NCBI RefSeq assembly: GCF_024266585.1
Contig: NZ_CP100647.1
Coordinates: 2,337,001-2,401,000, forward strand
Length of the DNA stretch: 64,000 nucleotides
Direction of reading: 5' to 3'
From: Xanthomonas sacchari
Lineage (GTDB): Bacteria; Pseudomonadota; Gammaproteobacteria; Xanthomonadales; Xanthomonadaceae
Each line of letters starts with the position of its first letter. Position 1 is the stretch's first letter. The position numbers and the translations under genes are program-made. The notes under the pieces are model-generated. The model was not told where the DNA came from and did not search any database. It saw nothing but the letters and a program-made list of their open reading frames with translations. Shown one piece after another: positions 1-9,700 of this stretch.

Positions 1-720
1 GGCACCTCGCGGCTGTCGCCGCATCTGCACTTCGGCGAGATCGCGCCGTGGCGCATCGTCGCGACGCTGGAGCGGCAGCGCCGCGCCGCCACCGCCGCGG
101 CGATCGACGGCTATATCCGCCAGCTCGGCTGGCGCGATTTCGCCCATCACCTGCTGCACCATTTCCCGGACACGCCCGAGCGCAATCTCAATCCGCGCTT
201 CGAGCGCTTTCGCTGGGCCAAGCCCGATGCGGCGCGACTGCACGCCTGGCAGCGCGGCCGCACCGGCGTGCCGATCGTCGATGCCGGCCTGCGCGAGCTG
301 TGGCACACCGGCTGGATGCACAACCGCGTGCGCATGATCGTCGCCAGCTACCTGTGCAAGCACCTGCGCATGCATTGGTCCGAGGGCGCGCGCTGGTTCT
401 GGGACACCCTGGTCGATGCCGACCTGGCCAACAACACGCTGGGCTGGCAGTGGGTGGCCGGTACCGGCGCCGATGCCGCGCCGTATTTCCGCGTGTTCAA
501 CCCGGTGACCCAGGCGCAGAAGTTCGATCCGCAGGGCGCGTACATCGCGCGCTGGGTGCCGGAACTGGCGGCGCTGCCGGTGGCCGAGCGCTTCGCCCCG
601 TGGCAGGCGCCGCAGCGGCTGGCCCGCGCCGCGCCGCACTATCCGCGACAGCCGATCGTGGACCTGGCCGCCGGCCGCGATGCGGCGCTGGCCGCCTACC
701 GCGAGACCGCCGCCGGCTGA
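1..720 (+). CDS. phrB: Deoxyribodipyrimidine photolyase, C-terminal part (5' end outside window)
   Basis: The last 239 residues of a class I CPD photolyase, which repairs UV cyclobutane dimers using light and reduced FAD. The reading frame is open from base 1 with no start codon, so the N-terminal antenna domain is missing. What remains is the helical FAD and DNA-binding domain. It opens with TSRLSPHLHFGEIAPW and continues through the family motifs HTGWMHNRVRM, DADLANNTLGWQW and ADAAPYFRVFNP. These carry the tryptophans and polar residues that contact FAD and the flipped-out dimer. The gene ends in TGA at 718-720, and the next gene starts 95 bases later on the same strand. The motifs make the family certain. 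A photolyase is much likelier than a cryptochrome but cannot be proved from half a protein. Confidence 0.93.
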   Translation, partial: GTSRLSPHLHFGEIAPWRIVATLERQRRAATAAAIDGYIRQLGWRDFAHHLLHHFPDTPERNLNPRFERFRWAKPDAARLHAWQRGRTGVPIVDAGLRELWHTGWMHNRVRMIVASYLCKHLRMHWSEGARWFWDTLVDADLANNTLGWQWVAGTGADAAPYFRVFNPVTQAQKFDPQGAYIARWVPELAALPVAERFAPWQAPQRLARAAPHYPRQPIVDLAAGRDAALAAYRETAAG

Positions 721-815
721 GCGCCGTGCCGTATTGCGCAGCGCAGCATGGACGCCGGCGCGATTGACGCCCTTCGCGGGGCCATGATTCACTCCGGGCT
801 CGGACAGGAGCCCGC

Positions 816-2270
816 ATGGCCACCAGCTCAGCTCGCCGCAAGCCGCCGCGCGAACCGATGTCGCGCGTGGACACCGCCTGGTTGCGGATGGACCGGCCGA
901 CCAATCCGATGATGATCACCGGCGTGCTGATGTTCGATGAGCCGCTGACCCTGCAGGCCCTCAAGCAACTGGTGCGCAAGCGCTTCCTGGCCTTCCCGCG
1001 GTTCCTGCAGAAGCCGGTGGAGACCGCCACCGGCGCCTACTGGCAGCGCGACGACGATTTCGACCTGGACTGGCACGTGCGCCTGTCGGCCTTGCCCGGG
1101 CGCGGGCAGAAGAAGGCGTTGGAGCGCTTCGCCGGGCAGATGGCGTCCACGCCCTTGGACAAGACCAAGCCGCTGTGGCAGTTCCACCTGATCGAACGCT
1201 ACGAAGGCGGCTCGGCGCTGGTGGCGCGGATCCACCACAGCTACGCCGACGGCATCGCGCTGGTGCAGGTGCTGCTGTCGCTGACCGATACCCAGCGCAC
1301 GCCGGAACCCTCGGCGCAGCTCGGCCAGGCCTGGCTGAAGGACGACGGCAAGGAGGTGGTGCGCCGGGTCGGCGCGGTGGACCGCTACCTCAAGCTCGGC
1401 GGGCGCATGCTCGACAAGGGCCGGGCGATGGCGCAGGACCCGAACCTGCCGACGATGCTGGCGCGCGAAGGCGGGCTGATCGGTCGCGAACTGGTCAATG
1501 CCTTGCTGCTGGCCGACGATCCGCCGACGCTGCTGCGCGGCCGCCTCGGCGTCAGCAAGCGCGTGGCCTGGGCCGAGCCGCTGGACCTGGACGAGGTCAA
1601 GGCGGTCGGCCGCGCCTGCGACTGCACGGTCAACGATGTGCTGATGGCGACCATGGCCGGCGCCTTGCGCGACTACATGCTCGAGCGCGGCGAGCGCCTG
1701 GACGGGGTGACCCTGCGCGCCACCGTGCCGGTCAATCTGCGGCCACTGGAGCACGCGCGCAAGCTCGGCAACCACTTCGGCCTGGTGTTCCTGGAGCTGC
1801 CGGTGGGCGAGGCCAATCCGGTGCGGCGCCTGCAGCGCGTGGCCGAGTCGATGCGGCAGCTCAAGCAGTCGCGCCAGGCGATGGTGGTGTTCGGCCTGCT
1901 GGCCGCGGTGGGCATGGCGCCGGCGGCGCTGCAGTCGGCGGCGCTGGATCTGTTCAGCCGCAAGGCCACCACCGTGGCGACCAACGTGCCGGGGCCGCAG
2001 CAGCCGCTGTACCTGGCCGGCAGCCGCGTGCGCGAGATGATGTTCTGGGTGCCGCAGACCGGTTCGATCGGCGTCGGCGTGTCGATCATGAGCTACAACC
2101 ACCGCGTGCACTTCGGCCTGATCGGCGATGCGCGGCTGATTCCCGATCCGGACGCGGTGATGCGGCGGGTCGGCGCCGAATTCGAGAAGCTGCTGTACCT
2201 GGCGCTGATGAGCGACTGGGAGCAGCCGCTGCGCGCGGCCGAGGCCGAGGGCCTGCTGCGGTCTTCCTGA
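816..2270 (+). CDS. Wax ester synthase/diacylglycerol acyltransferase (WS/DGAT) family protein
   Basis: A 484-residue member of the bacterial WS/DGAT family. These enzymes join acyl-CoA to fatty alcohols or diacylglycerol to make wax esters or triacylglycerol at the inner membrane. The catalytic motif HHSYADG (HHxxxDG) lies at residues 140-146. The early stretch WLRMDRPTNPMMI and the late ATNVPGP and GVGVSIMSYN segments are typical of both halves of the fold, and the length is normal for the family. The ATG at 816 follows GGACAGGAG at a good distance. An internal ATG at 858 (MSRVDTAWLRMD) is nearer the usual family N-terminus and is a possible alternative. The substrate cannot be deduced from sequence. 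A gap of 95 bases precedes the following OmpA-type gene. Confidence 0.9.
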   Translation: MATSSARRKPPREPMSRVDTAWLRMDRPTNPMMITGVLMFDEPLTLQALKQLVRKRFLAFPRFLQKPVETATGAYWQRDDDFDLDWHVRLSALPGRGQKKALERFAGQMASTPLDKTKPLWQFHLIERYEGGSALVARIHHSYADGIALVQVLLSLTDTQRTPEPSAQLGQAWLKDDGKEVVRRVGAVDRYLKLGGRMLDKGRAMAQDPNLPTMLAREGGLIGRELVNALLLADDPPTLLRGRLGVSKRVAWAEPLDLDEVKAVGRACDCTVNDVLMATMAGALRDYMLERGERLDGVTLRATVPVNLRPLEHARKLGNHFGLVFLELPVGEANPVRRLQRVAESMRQLKQSRQAMVVFGLLAAVGMAPAALQSAALDLFSRKATTVATNVPGPQQPLYLAGSRVREMMFWVPQTGSIGVGVSIMSYNHRVHFGLIGDARLIPDPDAVMRRVGAEFEKLLYLALMSDWEQPLRAAEAEGLLRSS

Positions 2271-2365
2271 ACCGGACGCATCGCGCGCCTGGCGGCGTTC
2301 ATCCGCGCCTCGCGTGGCGCTGTTTATGCTGCGGCCACGTCAATCCAGGTTCGGGAGAGAACACC

Positions 2366-3070
2366 ATGAAAACGACCGCCCTTCGCGGAATATCCGTGGC
2401 TCTGGCCAGTGCGCTGGTGCTGTCCGCCTGCGCCACCGGCGGCTCCTACGTGCAGCGCGACCAATACGGCAACCCCACCGAGCAGCAGAACCGCACCGGC
2501 CGCGGCGCGCTGATCGGCACCGCGATCGGCGTGGCCGCCGGCCTGCTCAGCGGCAGCAGCGCCACCGAGCGCCGCCAGCACGCGATGATCGGCGCCGGCA
2601 TCGGCGCGCTCAGCGGCGCGGCGATCGGCAACTACCAGGATCGGCAGGAGCGCGCACTGCGCGAGCGCACCGCCAGCACCGGCATCGACGTGCGCCGCGA
2701 CGGCGACAACATCACCCTCAACCTGCCCGATGGCATCACCTTCGACTTCAACCAGTCCACGCTCAAGCCGCAGTTCTATTCGGCGCTCAACGGCGTGGCC
2801 AGCACCCTGAAGGAATACAATCAGACCATGATCGAAGTGGTCGGGCACACCGACAACATCGGCAGCGATGCGGTCAACCAGCGCCTGTCCGAACAGCGCG
2901 CCTCCTCGGTGGCCGCGTACCTGACCGCGCAGGGTGTGCAGCCCGAGCGCATCCAGACCCTGGGCGCCGGCAAGAAGTATCCGATCGCCGACAACAGCAC
3001 AGAGGCCGGCCGCGCGCAGAACCGCCGCGTGGAGATCCGCCTGGTGCCGCTGCGCGCCTCCGCCGGCTGA
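2366..3070 (+). CDS. OmpA-family peptidoglycan-binding lipoprotein with glycine zipper
   Basis: A 234-residue outer-membrane lipoprotein of the YiaD/OmpA C-terminal type. The signal peptide ends in the lipobox LSAC, so Cys about 20 would be lipidated. Residues about 45-90 form glycine-zipper segments (GALIGTAIGVAAGLLSG and MIGAGIGALSGAAIGNY). The C-terminal OmpA domain has the peptidoglycan-binding signature VGHTDNIGSDAVNQRLSEQR and later AGRAQNRRVEI. The start at 2366 follows GGGAGAG and is the only start that leaves an intact signal peptide. Upstream extension of this frame is antisense-like filler. The gene is followed directly by a perfect 12-bp hairpin, so it probably ends its own transcript. 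Confidence 0.92.
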   Translation: MKTTALRGISVALASALVLSACATGGSYVQRDQYGNPTEQQNRTGRGALIGTAIGVAAGLLSGSSATERRQHAMIGAGIGALSGAAIGNYQDRQERALRERTASTGIDVRRDGDNITLNLPDGITFDFNQSTLKPQFYSALNGVASTLKEYNQTMIEVVGHTDNIGSDAVNQRLSEQRASSVAAYLTAQGVQPERIQTLGAGKKYPIADNSTEAGRAQNRRVEIRLVPLRASAG

Positions 3071-3092
3071 TCGGTTGCGGCGATAGCGACAA

Positions 3093-3119
3093 CGAACGGG
3101 CCGCACTGCGGCCCGTTCG
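3093..3119 (+). terminator. Hairpin terminator after the OmpA-type lipoprotein gene
   Basis: A perfect 12-bp inverted repeat (3093-3104 with 3108-3119) with a three-base loop lies 22 bases after the stop codon. The downstream run is only weakly T-rich (GTTTCC). It sits between a plus-strand gene and a convergent minus-strand LysR gene, so it may serve both directions. Confidence 0.75.
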
Positions 3120-3166
3120 CGTTTCCGCCGTACCGATGCGCTGCGCGGCGGCGTGCGCGGCGTGGT

Positions 3167-4270
3167 TCAGACCAGCGCCGCGTCCTCCTCGTCCTCGGCT
3201 TCGGTCTCCAGCGCCGCGTCCGCAGGCGCGGGGACGGGCGCGGCGGCGATGCGCGGCACGCTGCCCAGCGACTGCGTGTTCATCGCCACGCCGCTGCACA
3301 GGGTGAACTCGGCGCCATCCTCGGCCTGCTGCGTGGCCAGCTTGGCCGGGCACTGCGCCATCATGTAGCTGACGTCGAAGTTGAGCTTGTCGACCAGGAA
3401 GTCGACGAAGGCGCGCACCTTCGGCGAGAGCATGCGCCCGCCCGGGAACACCGCGTTGAAGTCCAGGTCCGGCCCGACCCAGCCGCCGAGCACGCGCCGC
3501 GCCTTGCCGGCCTCGATCAGCGGCTTGATCGTCGCGTCGCTGGCCAGCACCAGGCCTTCGCCGCAGACCAGGCCGCCGATCAGCGCCGCCGAATCGTTGG
3601 CCAGCAGGATCGGCTGGACCAGGAACTCGCCGCTCTGCTTGCCGTTGCGCAGCGGCCAGCACAACCGGTTGCCGCCGTTGCGGCCGTTGCTCAGCGCCAG
3701 CGTGCGGTGGTGCTGCAGGTCGTCCGGATGCAGCGGTTCGCCGTGGCGCTCGATGTAGTAGGGGCTGGCGAAGACCTGGGTGCGGAAGGTGGCGAGCTTG
3801 CGCGCGACCATGGTCGAATCCGGCAGCGTGCCCATGTGCAGGGCCACATCCACGCCTTCGGCGATCGGGTCGACCTTGTCGCTGGTCATGATCATTTCCA
3901 GCCGCACTTCCGGGTGCTGGCGGTGGAATTCGCCCAGGATCGGCGCGACCCAGGAGATGCCGGCCGAGTAGGGCACGCTGAAGCGCAGCCAGCCGCGCGG
4001 GCCGGCCTGCAGCTGGCCGACCGCGCTCTCGGCCTCCTCCAGTTCGCGGGCGATGCGCTGGCAATGCTCGTGGTAGACCGCGCCGGCCTCGGTCAGCCCG
4101 AGCCGGCGCGTGGTCCGGTGCAGCAGGCGTGCGCCCAGCCGCGCCTCCAGGTCCTGCACCTTGCGGCTGACGGTGGTCTTGGGCAGGCCGAGGGCATTGG
4201 CCGCGGCGATGAAGCTGCCTTGCTCGACCACCTTGACGAAGATCAGGGTGTCGTTCAGATCGTGGCTCAT
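3167..4270 (-). CDS. smeRv: LysR-family regulator of the efflux operon (SmeRv-like)
   Basis: A 367-residue LysR-type regulator. Residues 1-60 form the winged helix-turn-helix (FVKVVEQGSFIAAANALGLP followed by KTTVSRKVQDLEARLG). The rest is a substrate-binding-like effector domain, plus an unusually long acidic, alanine-rich C-terminal tail that ends EAEDEEDAALV. LysR proteins average about 300 residues, so the tail is extra. It is divergent from the SDR-MFP-RND-SDR-OMF operon across a 346-base gap, the arrangement of smeRv and smeU1VWU2X in Stenotrophomonas maltophilia, where SmeRv controls the pump. The functional assignment rests mainly on this synteny. The effector is unknown. Confidence 0.82.
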   Translation of the reverse strand: MSHDLNDTLIFVKVVEQGSFIAAANALGLPKTTVSRKVQDLEARLGARLLHRTTRRLGLTEAGAVYHEHCQRIARELEEAESAVGQLQAGPRGWLRFSVPYSAGISWVAPILGEFHRQHPEVRLEMIMTSDKVDPIAEGVDVALHMGTLPDSTMVARKLATFRTQVFASPYYIERHGEPLHPDDLQHHRTLALSNGRNGGNRLCWPLRNGKQSGEFLVQPILLANDSAALIGGLVCGEGLVLASDATIKPLIEAGKARRVLGGWVGPDLDFNAVFPGGRMLSPKVRAFVDFLVDKLNFDVSYMMAQCPAKLATQQAEDGAEFTLCSGVAMNTQSLGSVPRIAAAPVPAPADAALETEAEDEEDAALV

Positions 4271-4616
4271 GGCGGTTCCTTGAGGGAGAGACGATTGGAC
4301 CGATAGCGGGACGATTATTCCCCTTAATTCGGACTAATCAAGTGCGGCTTTGGCGCCTAATTTGTTCGCATTCGCCATCCCCGACGGTCTTTGCCATGTC
4401 GATGCGCCACCTGTTCCAGTTTTTCGCCTGCCCCGATCGCCAGCCGCGGCGCCGTTCCGCGCCGGCCGTGGTGACGCAATCCCTTTACCCGAAAGCGTTT
4501 CGCGAGTTCACGCCGCCGCCGCGGCGGCAGGGCGGCGGCAGCCTGCGCCTGGGCGCGTCGGGCAGCGATCGGCTGGGTCGCATCGCGATTGTCCCGTCGG
4601 CGGGAGGAAAAGTCCC
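4271..4616. promoter_or_regulatory. Divergent control region of the LysR gene and the efflux operon
   Basis: A 346-base gap between divergent genes. It holds a clear AT-rich pocket at about 4310-4345 in otherwise GC-rich DNA. The pocket contains TTAATTCGGACTAA (4324-4337), which fits the LysR rule T-N11-A and is partly symmetric (TTA-N8-TAA). It is a candidate operator and promoter zone. The rest of the gap shows no credible coding sequence. Confidence 0.45.
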
Positions 4617-5390
4617 GTGAGCGGGATGTTGGCCCCCGAGGTCCTGGTCCTCGGCGGCAGCGGCACGGTCGGGCAGGGCGTGGTGCAGGCGCTGCTGGAG
4701 GCCGGCAGCCCGGTGCTGGCGGTGGCGCGCGACCGCGCTCGCCTGGGCGCCTTGCGCGAGCGCCACCGCGACGAACCGGGCCTGGACGTGCTGTGCGGTT
4801 CGGTCGGCACCGACGCGGCCGCTGCGGCATTGGCGGCCGAGGTCGCGCAGCGGCCGCGGCCGCTGGCGGCGGTGGTGGTGTGCCTGGGCAGTCCGCTGCG
4901 GCCGGGGCGCCTGCTGGAGCGGCCGCTGAGCGCGCTGCGCAAGCGCCTGGATGCGGACCTGCTGCCGCACCTGGCCGCGGCCCGGCACCTGCTGCCGCTG
5001 CTGGCCGAGCATCCGCGCGGCGGCCGCTACGTGCTGCTGGGCAGCCCGTGCGCGCTGCGCGCCTGGTCCGGCCATGGCGACAGCTCGGTGGCGGCGGCGG
5101 CGATCCGCATGCTCGCCCAGGTGCTGCACGAAGAAGCCAAGCCGCTGGGCGTGCACGTGCATCTGCTGTCGCTGTCCGAGCCGGTGTGCCGCAGCGACGC
5201 CGCCATCGACGATTGCCCGGAGTGGTTCACCACCCTCGGCGTCGGCCGCGCCGTGGTCCACCTGCTCGCCGATCCGCAGCGACCGGACCGCGCCCTGGTC
5301 GAGATCGACCGCCGCCACTTCGCCCAGCCGCGCAACGCCCTGCTGACCGCCTTGCCGTTTTCCTTCTCCCCCCACGAGGTCTCTCCATGA
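4617..5390 (+). CDS. smeU1: SDR-fold protein without catalytic Tyr-Lys (SmeU1-like)
   Basis: A 257-residue Rossmann-fold protein that opens the efflux operon. The dinucleotide motif is present near the N-terminus (VLGGSGTVGQG). The short-chain dehydrogenase active site YxxxK is not seen: the matching stretch reads GHGDSSVAAAAIRML, with neither Tyr nor Lys. It may bind NAD(P) without acting as a normal reductase. GTG at 4617 is chosen because GGGAGG ends nine bases before it, and an ATG at 4626 is the alternative. Its stop overlaps the ATG of the next gene (ATGA at 5387-5390), so translation is coupled. Stenotrophomonas smeU1 holds the same first position. Confidence 0.75.
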   Translation: MSGMLAPEVLVLGGSGTVGQGVVQALLEAGSPVLAVARDRARLGALRERHRDEPGLDVLCGSVGTDAAAAALAAEVAQRPRPLAAVVVCLGSPLRPGRLLERPLSALRKRLDADLLPHLAAARHLLPLLAEHPRGGRYVLLGSPCALRAWSGHGDSSVAAAAIRMLAQVLHEEAKPLGVHVHLLSLSEPVCRSDAAIDDCPEWFTTLGVGRAVVHLLADPQRPDRALVEIDRRHFAQPRNALLTALPFSFSPHEVSP

Positions 5391-6592
5391 ATCCGATTCT
5401 GATGCCGTCGCGCCTGCTGCCGGGCGCCCTGCGCCCGCTGGCGGTGGCGCTGCTGGTCGCCACGCTCGCCGCCTGCGGCAGCCACGCCAACGAACCGGGC
5501 GCGCCGCCGCCGCCGAGCGTGGGCGTGGCGCCCGCGCTGCAGAAGCAGATCAGCCAGTGGGACGAGTTCAGCGGCCGTGTCGAGGCGGTCGAGCACGTCG
5601 ACCTGCGCCCGCGCGTGTCCGGCTACATCGACAAGGTCGCCTACGTCGAAGGCCAGGAAGTGAAGAAAGGCCAGGTGATGTTCACCATCGATGCGCGCAG
5701 CTACCGCGCAGAGCTGGCGCGTGCCGAGGCCGAGCTGGCGCGCGCGCGCACCCAGGCCAAGCTCAGCGCCAGCGAGGCCGCGCGGGCCAAGACCCTGTCC
5801 GAACAGCAGGCCATCTCCACCGAGAGCTGGGAGCAGCGGCGTGCCGCCGCCGAGCAGGCGCAGGCCGACGTGCTGGCCGCGCAGGCGGCGGTGGACACCG
5901 CGCGCCTGAACCTGGAATGGACCCAGGTGCGCGCGCCGATCGACGGCCGCGCCGGTCGCGCGATGGTCACCGCCGGCAACCTGGTCAGCGCCGGCGACAG
6001 CGCCAGCGTGCTGACCACGCTGGTGTCGCTGGACAAGGTGCACGTGTACTTCGATGCCGACGAAGGCACCTTCCTGCGCTATGCGCAGATGGCGCGCGAC
6101 GGCCAGCGCCCGAGCGACCGCGATGGCGGCCTGCCGGTGCAGGTCGGCCTGGTCGGCGAGGACGGCTATCCGCATGCCGGCAAGGTCGATTTTCTGGACA
6201 ACCAACTGGTGCGCAGCACCGGCACCATCCACGTGCGCGCGCTGCTGGACAACGCCGATCGCCGCTTCACGCCCGGCCTGTTCGCGCGGGTGCGGCTGCT
6301 CGGCAGCGGCCGCTTCGACGCGGTGCTGATCGACGACCGCGCGGTGCTCACCGACCAGGACCGCAAGTACGTCTACGTGGTCGACAAGGACGGCAAGGCG
6401 CAGCGGCGCGACGTGCAGCTCGGCCGCAGCGCCGAGGGCCTGCGCATCGTGCAGAGCGGGCTGTCCGCCGGCGACAAGGTCATCGTCGACGGCGTGCAGA
6501 AGGTGTTCATGCCCGGCATGCCGGTGCAGGCCAAGCCGATCGCGCAGACCACGTCCCCGGCCGCACCGCGCCAGGCCGTCGCCCTCGACTGA
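5387..6592 (+). CDS. smeV: RND efflux periplasmic adaptor (SmeV-like)
   Basis: A 401-residue membrane fusion protein that bridges an inner-membrane RND pump and an outer-membrane channel. The N-terminus is a lipoprotein signal (VATLAACGS), so it should be anchored to the inner membrane at Cys about 30. The domains follow in usual order: a biotinyl-lipoyl half (EAVEHVDLRPRVSGYIDKV), an alpha-helical hairpin rich in Ala, Glu and Arg (about residues 105-170), the second lipoyl half (LEWTQVRAPIDGRAGR), then beta-barrel and membrane-proximal domains (RFTPGLFARVRL, GDKVIVDGVQKV). It overlaps the upstream SDR by four bases and is 135 bases ahead of the pump gene. Confidence 0.93.
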   Translation: MNPILMPSRLLPGALRPLAVALLVATLAACGSHANEPGAPPPPSVGVAPALQKQISQWDEFSGRVEAVEHVDLRPRVSGYIDKVAYVEGQEVKKGQVMFTIDARSYRAELARAEAELARARTQAKLSASEAARAKTLSEQQAISTESWEQRRAAAEQAQADVLAAQAAVDTARLNLEWTQVRAPIDGRAGRAMVTAGNLVSAGDSASVLTTLVSLDKVHVYFDADEGTFLRYAQMARDGQRPSDRDGGLPVQVGLVGEDGYPHAGKVDFLDNQLVRSTGTIHVRALLDNADRRFTPGLFARVRLLGSGRFDAVLIDDRAVLTDQDRKYVYVVDKDGKAQRRDVQLGRSAEGLRIVQSGLSAGDKVIVDGVQKVFMPGMPVQAKPIAQTTSPAAPRQAVALD

Positions 6593-6727
6593 GTCGCGGG
6601 CGTCGACGCAGCACCGGCCGGCCACCGCCGGCCGTACCCGCCGGGCCCGCAAAGGCCCGGCGCCGCCACCGGCATGCCCGCGTCCGCGCCCGGCCTCCCG
6701 TTCCATCCGTTTCCAGGACCACCACCC

Positions 6728-9700
6728 ATGGACTTTTCCAGATTCTTCATCGACCGGCCGATCTTCGCCGCCGTGCTGTCGATCGTCATCTTCGCCGCGG
6801 GCCTGATCGCCATCCCGCTGCTGCCCATCGGCGAATACCCGGACGTGGTGCCGCCCTCGGTGGTGGTGCGCACGGTGTATCCGGGCGCCAACCCCAAGGT
6901 CATCGCCGAGACCGTCGCCACGCCGCTGGAGGAAGCGATCAACGGCGTGGAGAACATGATGTACATCAAGTCGGTCGCCGGCTCCGACGGCGTGCTGCAG
7001 ATGACCGTGACCTTCCGCCCGGGCACCGATCCGGACGATGCCGCGGTCAAGGTGCAGAACCGCGTGGCGCAGGCGCAGGCGCGCCTGCCCGAGGACGTGC
7101 GCCGGCAGGGCGTGACCACGCAGAAGCAGTCGCCGACCTTCCTGATGGTGGTGCACCTGACCTCGCCCAAGGGCAAGTACGACACCCTGTACCTGCGCAA
7201 CTACGCGCGCCTGCACGTCAAGGACGCACTGGCGCGGATCCAGGGCGTGGGCGATGCGCAGGTGTTCGGCGGCGGCGACTACGCGATGCGCGCCTGGCTG
7301 GACCCGGAGCGGGTGGCTGCGCGCGGGCTCACCGCCAGCGACGTGGTCGCGGCGATGCGCGAGCAGAACGTGCAGGTCTCCGCCGGCCAGCTCGGCGCCG
7401 AGCCGATGCCCGAAAGCAAGTTCCTGACCCTGATCAACGCCCAGGGCCGCCTGCGCACCGAGCAGGAATTCGGCGACATCGTGCTCAAGGTCGGCGCCGA
7501 CGGCCAGACCGTGCGCCTGTCCGACGTCGCGCGCCTGCAGCTGGGCGCCGGCGACTACACCCTGCGCGCGCAGCTGGACGGCAAGAACGCGGTCGGCATC
7601 GGCATCTTCCAGGCGCCGGGCGCCAACGCGCTGCAGATCCGCGACCAGGTCATCGCCAAGATGGACGAGCTGACCAAGCAGTTCCCGGACGACGTGAAGT
7701 ACGAGGCGGTGTACGACACCACCATCTTCGTGCGCGACTCGATCAGCGCGGTGGTGCACACCCTGCTGGAGGCGGTGCTGCTGGTGGTGCTGGTGGTGAT
7801 CCTGTTCCTGCAGACCTGGCGCGCCTCGATCATTCCGCTGATCGCGGTGCCGGTGTCGGTGGTCGGCACCTTCGCCGCGCTGTACCTGCTGGGCTTCTCG
7901 ATCAACACGCTGACCCTGTTCGGGCTGGTGCTGGCGATCGGCATCGTGGTCGACGATGCGATCGTGGTGGTGGAGAACGTGGAGCGCAACATCGAGGAGG
8001 GGCTGAGCCCGCTGGCGGCGGCGCACCAGGCGATGCGCGAGGTGTCCGGGCCGATCATCGCGATCGCGCTGGTGCTGTGCGCGGTGTTCGTGCCGATGGC
8101 GTTCCTGTCCGGGGTGACCGGGCAGTTCTACAAGCAGTTCGCGGTGACCATCGCCATCTCCACGGTGATCTCGGCGATCAACTCGCTGACCCTGTCGCCG
8201 GCGCTGGCCGCGCGCCTGCTGCAAGGCCACGACGCGCCCAAGGACCGCCTGTCGCGCGGCATGGAACGGCTGTTCGGCGGCTGGCTGTTCCGTCCGTTCA
8301 ACCGCTTCTTCCACCGCAGTTCCGACCGCTACCAGAGCGCGGTGTCGCGCATCCTCGGCCGCCGCGGCGCGGTGTTCGCGGTGTACGTGGCGCTGCTGCT
8401 GGTCACCGGGCTGATGTTCAAGGCGGTGCCGGGCGGTTTCATTCCGACCCAGGACAAGATGTACCTGATCGCCGGCGTCAAGCTGCCGGAAGGCGCCTCG
8501 ATCGAGCGCACCGACGCGATGCTGCGCAAGGTCGCCACCATCGCCATGCAGACCGACGGCGTGGCCCATGCGATCTCGTTCCCGGGCCTGAACGCGCTGC
8601 AGTTCACCAACACGCCCAACACTGGCGTGGTGTTCCTGCCGCTGAAGCCGTTCGCGCAGCGCCACCGCAGCGCGCTGGAGATCAATGCCGAGATCAACCA
8701 GCGCATCTCGCAGCTGGGCGAGGGCATGTCGTTCGCCTTCATGCCGCCGCCGATCCTCGGCCTGGGCAACGGCAACGGCTACCAGCTGTTCATCGAGGAC
8801 CGCGCCAACCTCGGCTACGGCGCGTTGCAGAACGCGGTCAGCGCGATGCAGGGCGCGGTGGCGCAGACCCCGGGCATGAGCTTCCCGATCGGCACCTACC
8901 AGGCCAACGTGCCGCAGCTGGATGCCGAGGTCGACCGGGTCAAGGCCAAGGCCCAGGGCGTGGCCCTGACCGATCTGTTCGACACCTTGCAGACCTACCT
9001 GGGCTCGACCTACGTCAACGACTTCAACCAGTTCGGCCGTACCTGGCAGGTGATCGCCCAGGCCGATGCGCCGTTCCGCGAGAGCGTGGAGGACATCGCC
9101 CGGCTGCGCACCCGCAACGCCCAGGGCGAGATGGTGCCGATCGGCTCGATGGTGACGATCAAGCAGACCTACGGCCCGGACCCGGTGCTGCGCTACAACG
9201 GCTATCCGGCCGCCGACCTGGCCGGCGAAGCGGATGCGCGATCGCTGTCCTCTGCCGAGGCGATGGCCAAGATCGCCCAGATCGCCAAGCAGGTACTGCC
9301 CAACGGCATGGAGATCGAGTGGACCGACCTGAGCTACCAGCAGGCGACCCAGGGCAATGCGGCGCTGGTGGTGTTCCCGCTGGCGGTGCTGCTGGCGTTC
9401 CTGGTGCTGGCCGCGCTGTACGAGAGCTGGACGCTGCCGCTGGCGGTGATCCTGATCGTGCCGATGACGCTGCTGTCGGCGCTGTTCGGGGTGTGGCTGA
9501 GCGGCGGCGACAACAACGTGTTCGTGCAGGTCGGCCTGGTGGTGCTGATGGGCCTGGCGTGCAAGAACGCGATCCTGATCGTCGAGTTCGCCCGCGAACT
9601 GGAACTGCAGGGCAAGGGCATCGTCGAATCGGCGCTGCAGGCCTGCCGCCTGCGCCTGCGCCCGATCGTGATGACCTCCATCGCCTTCATCGCCGGCACC

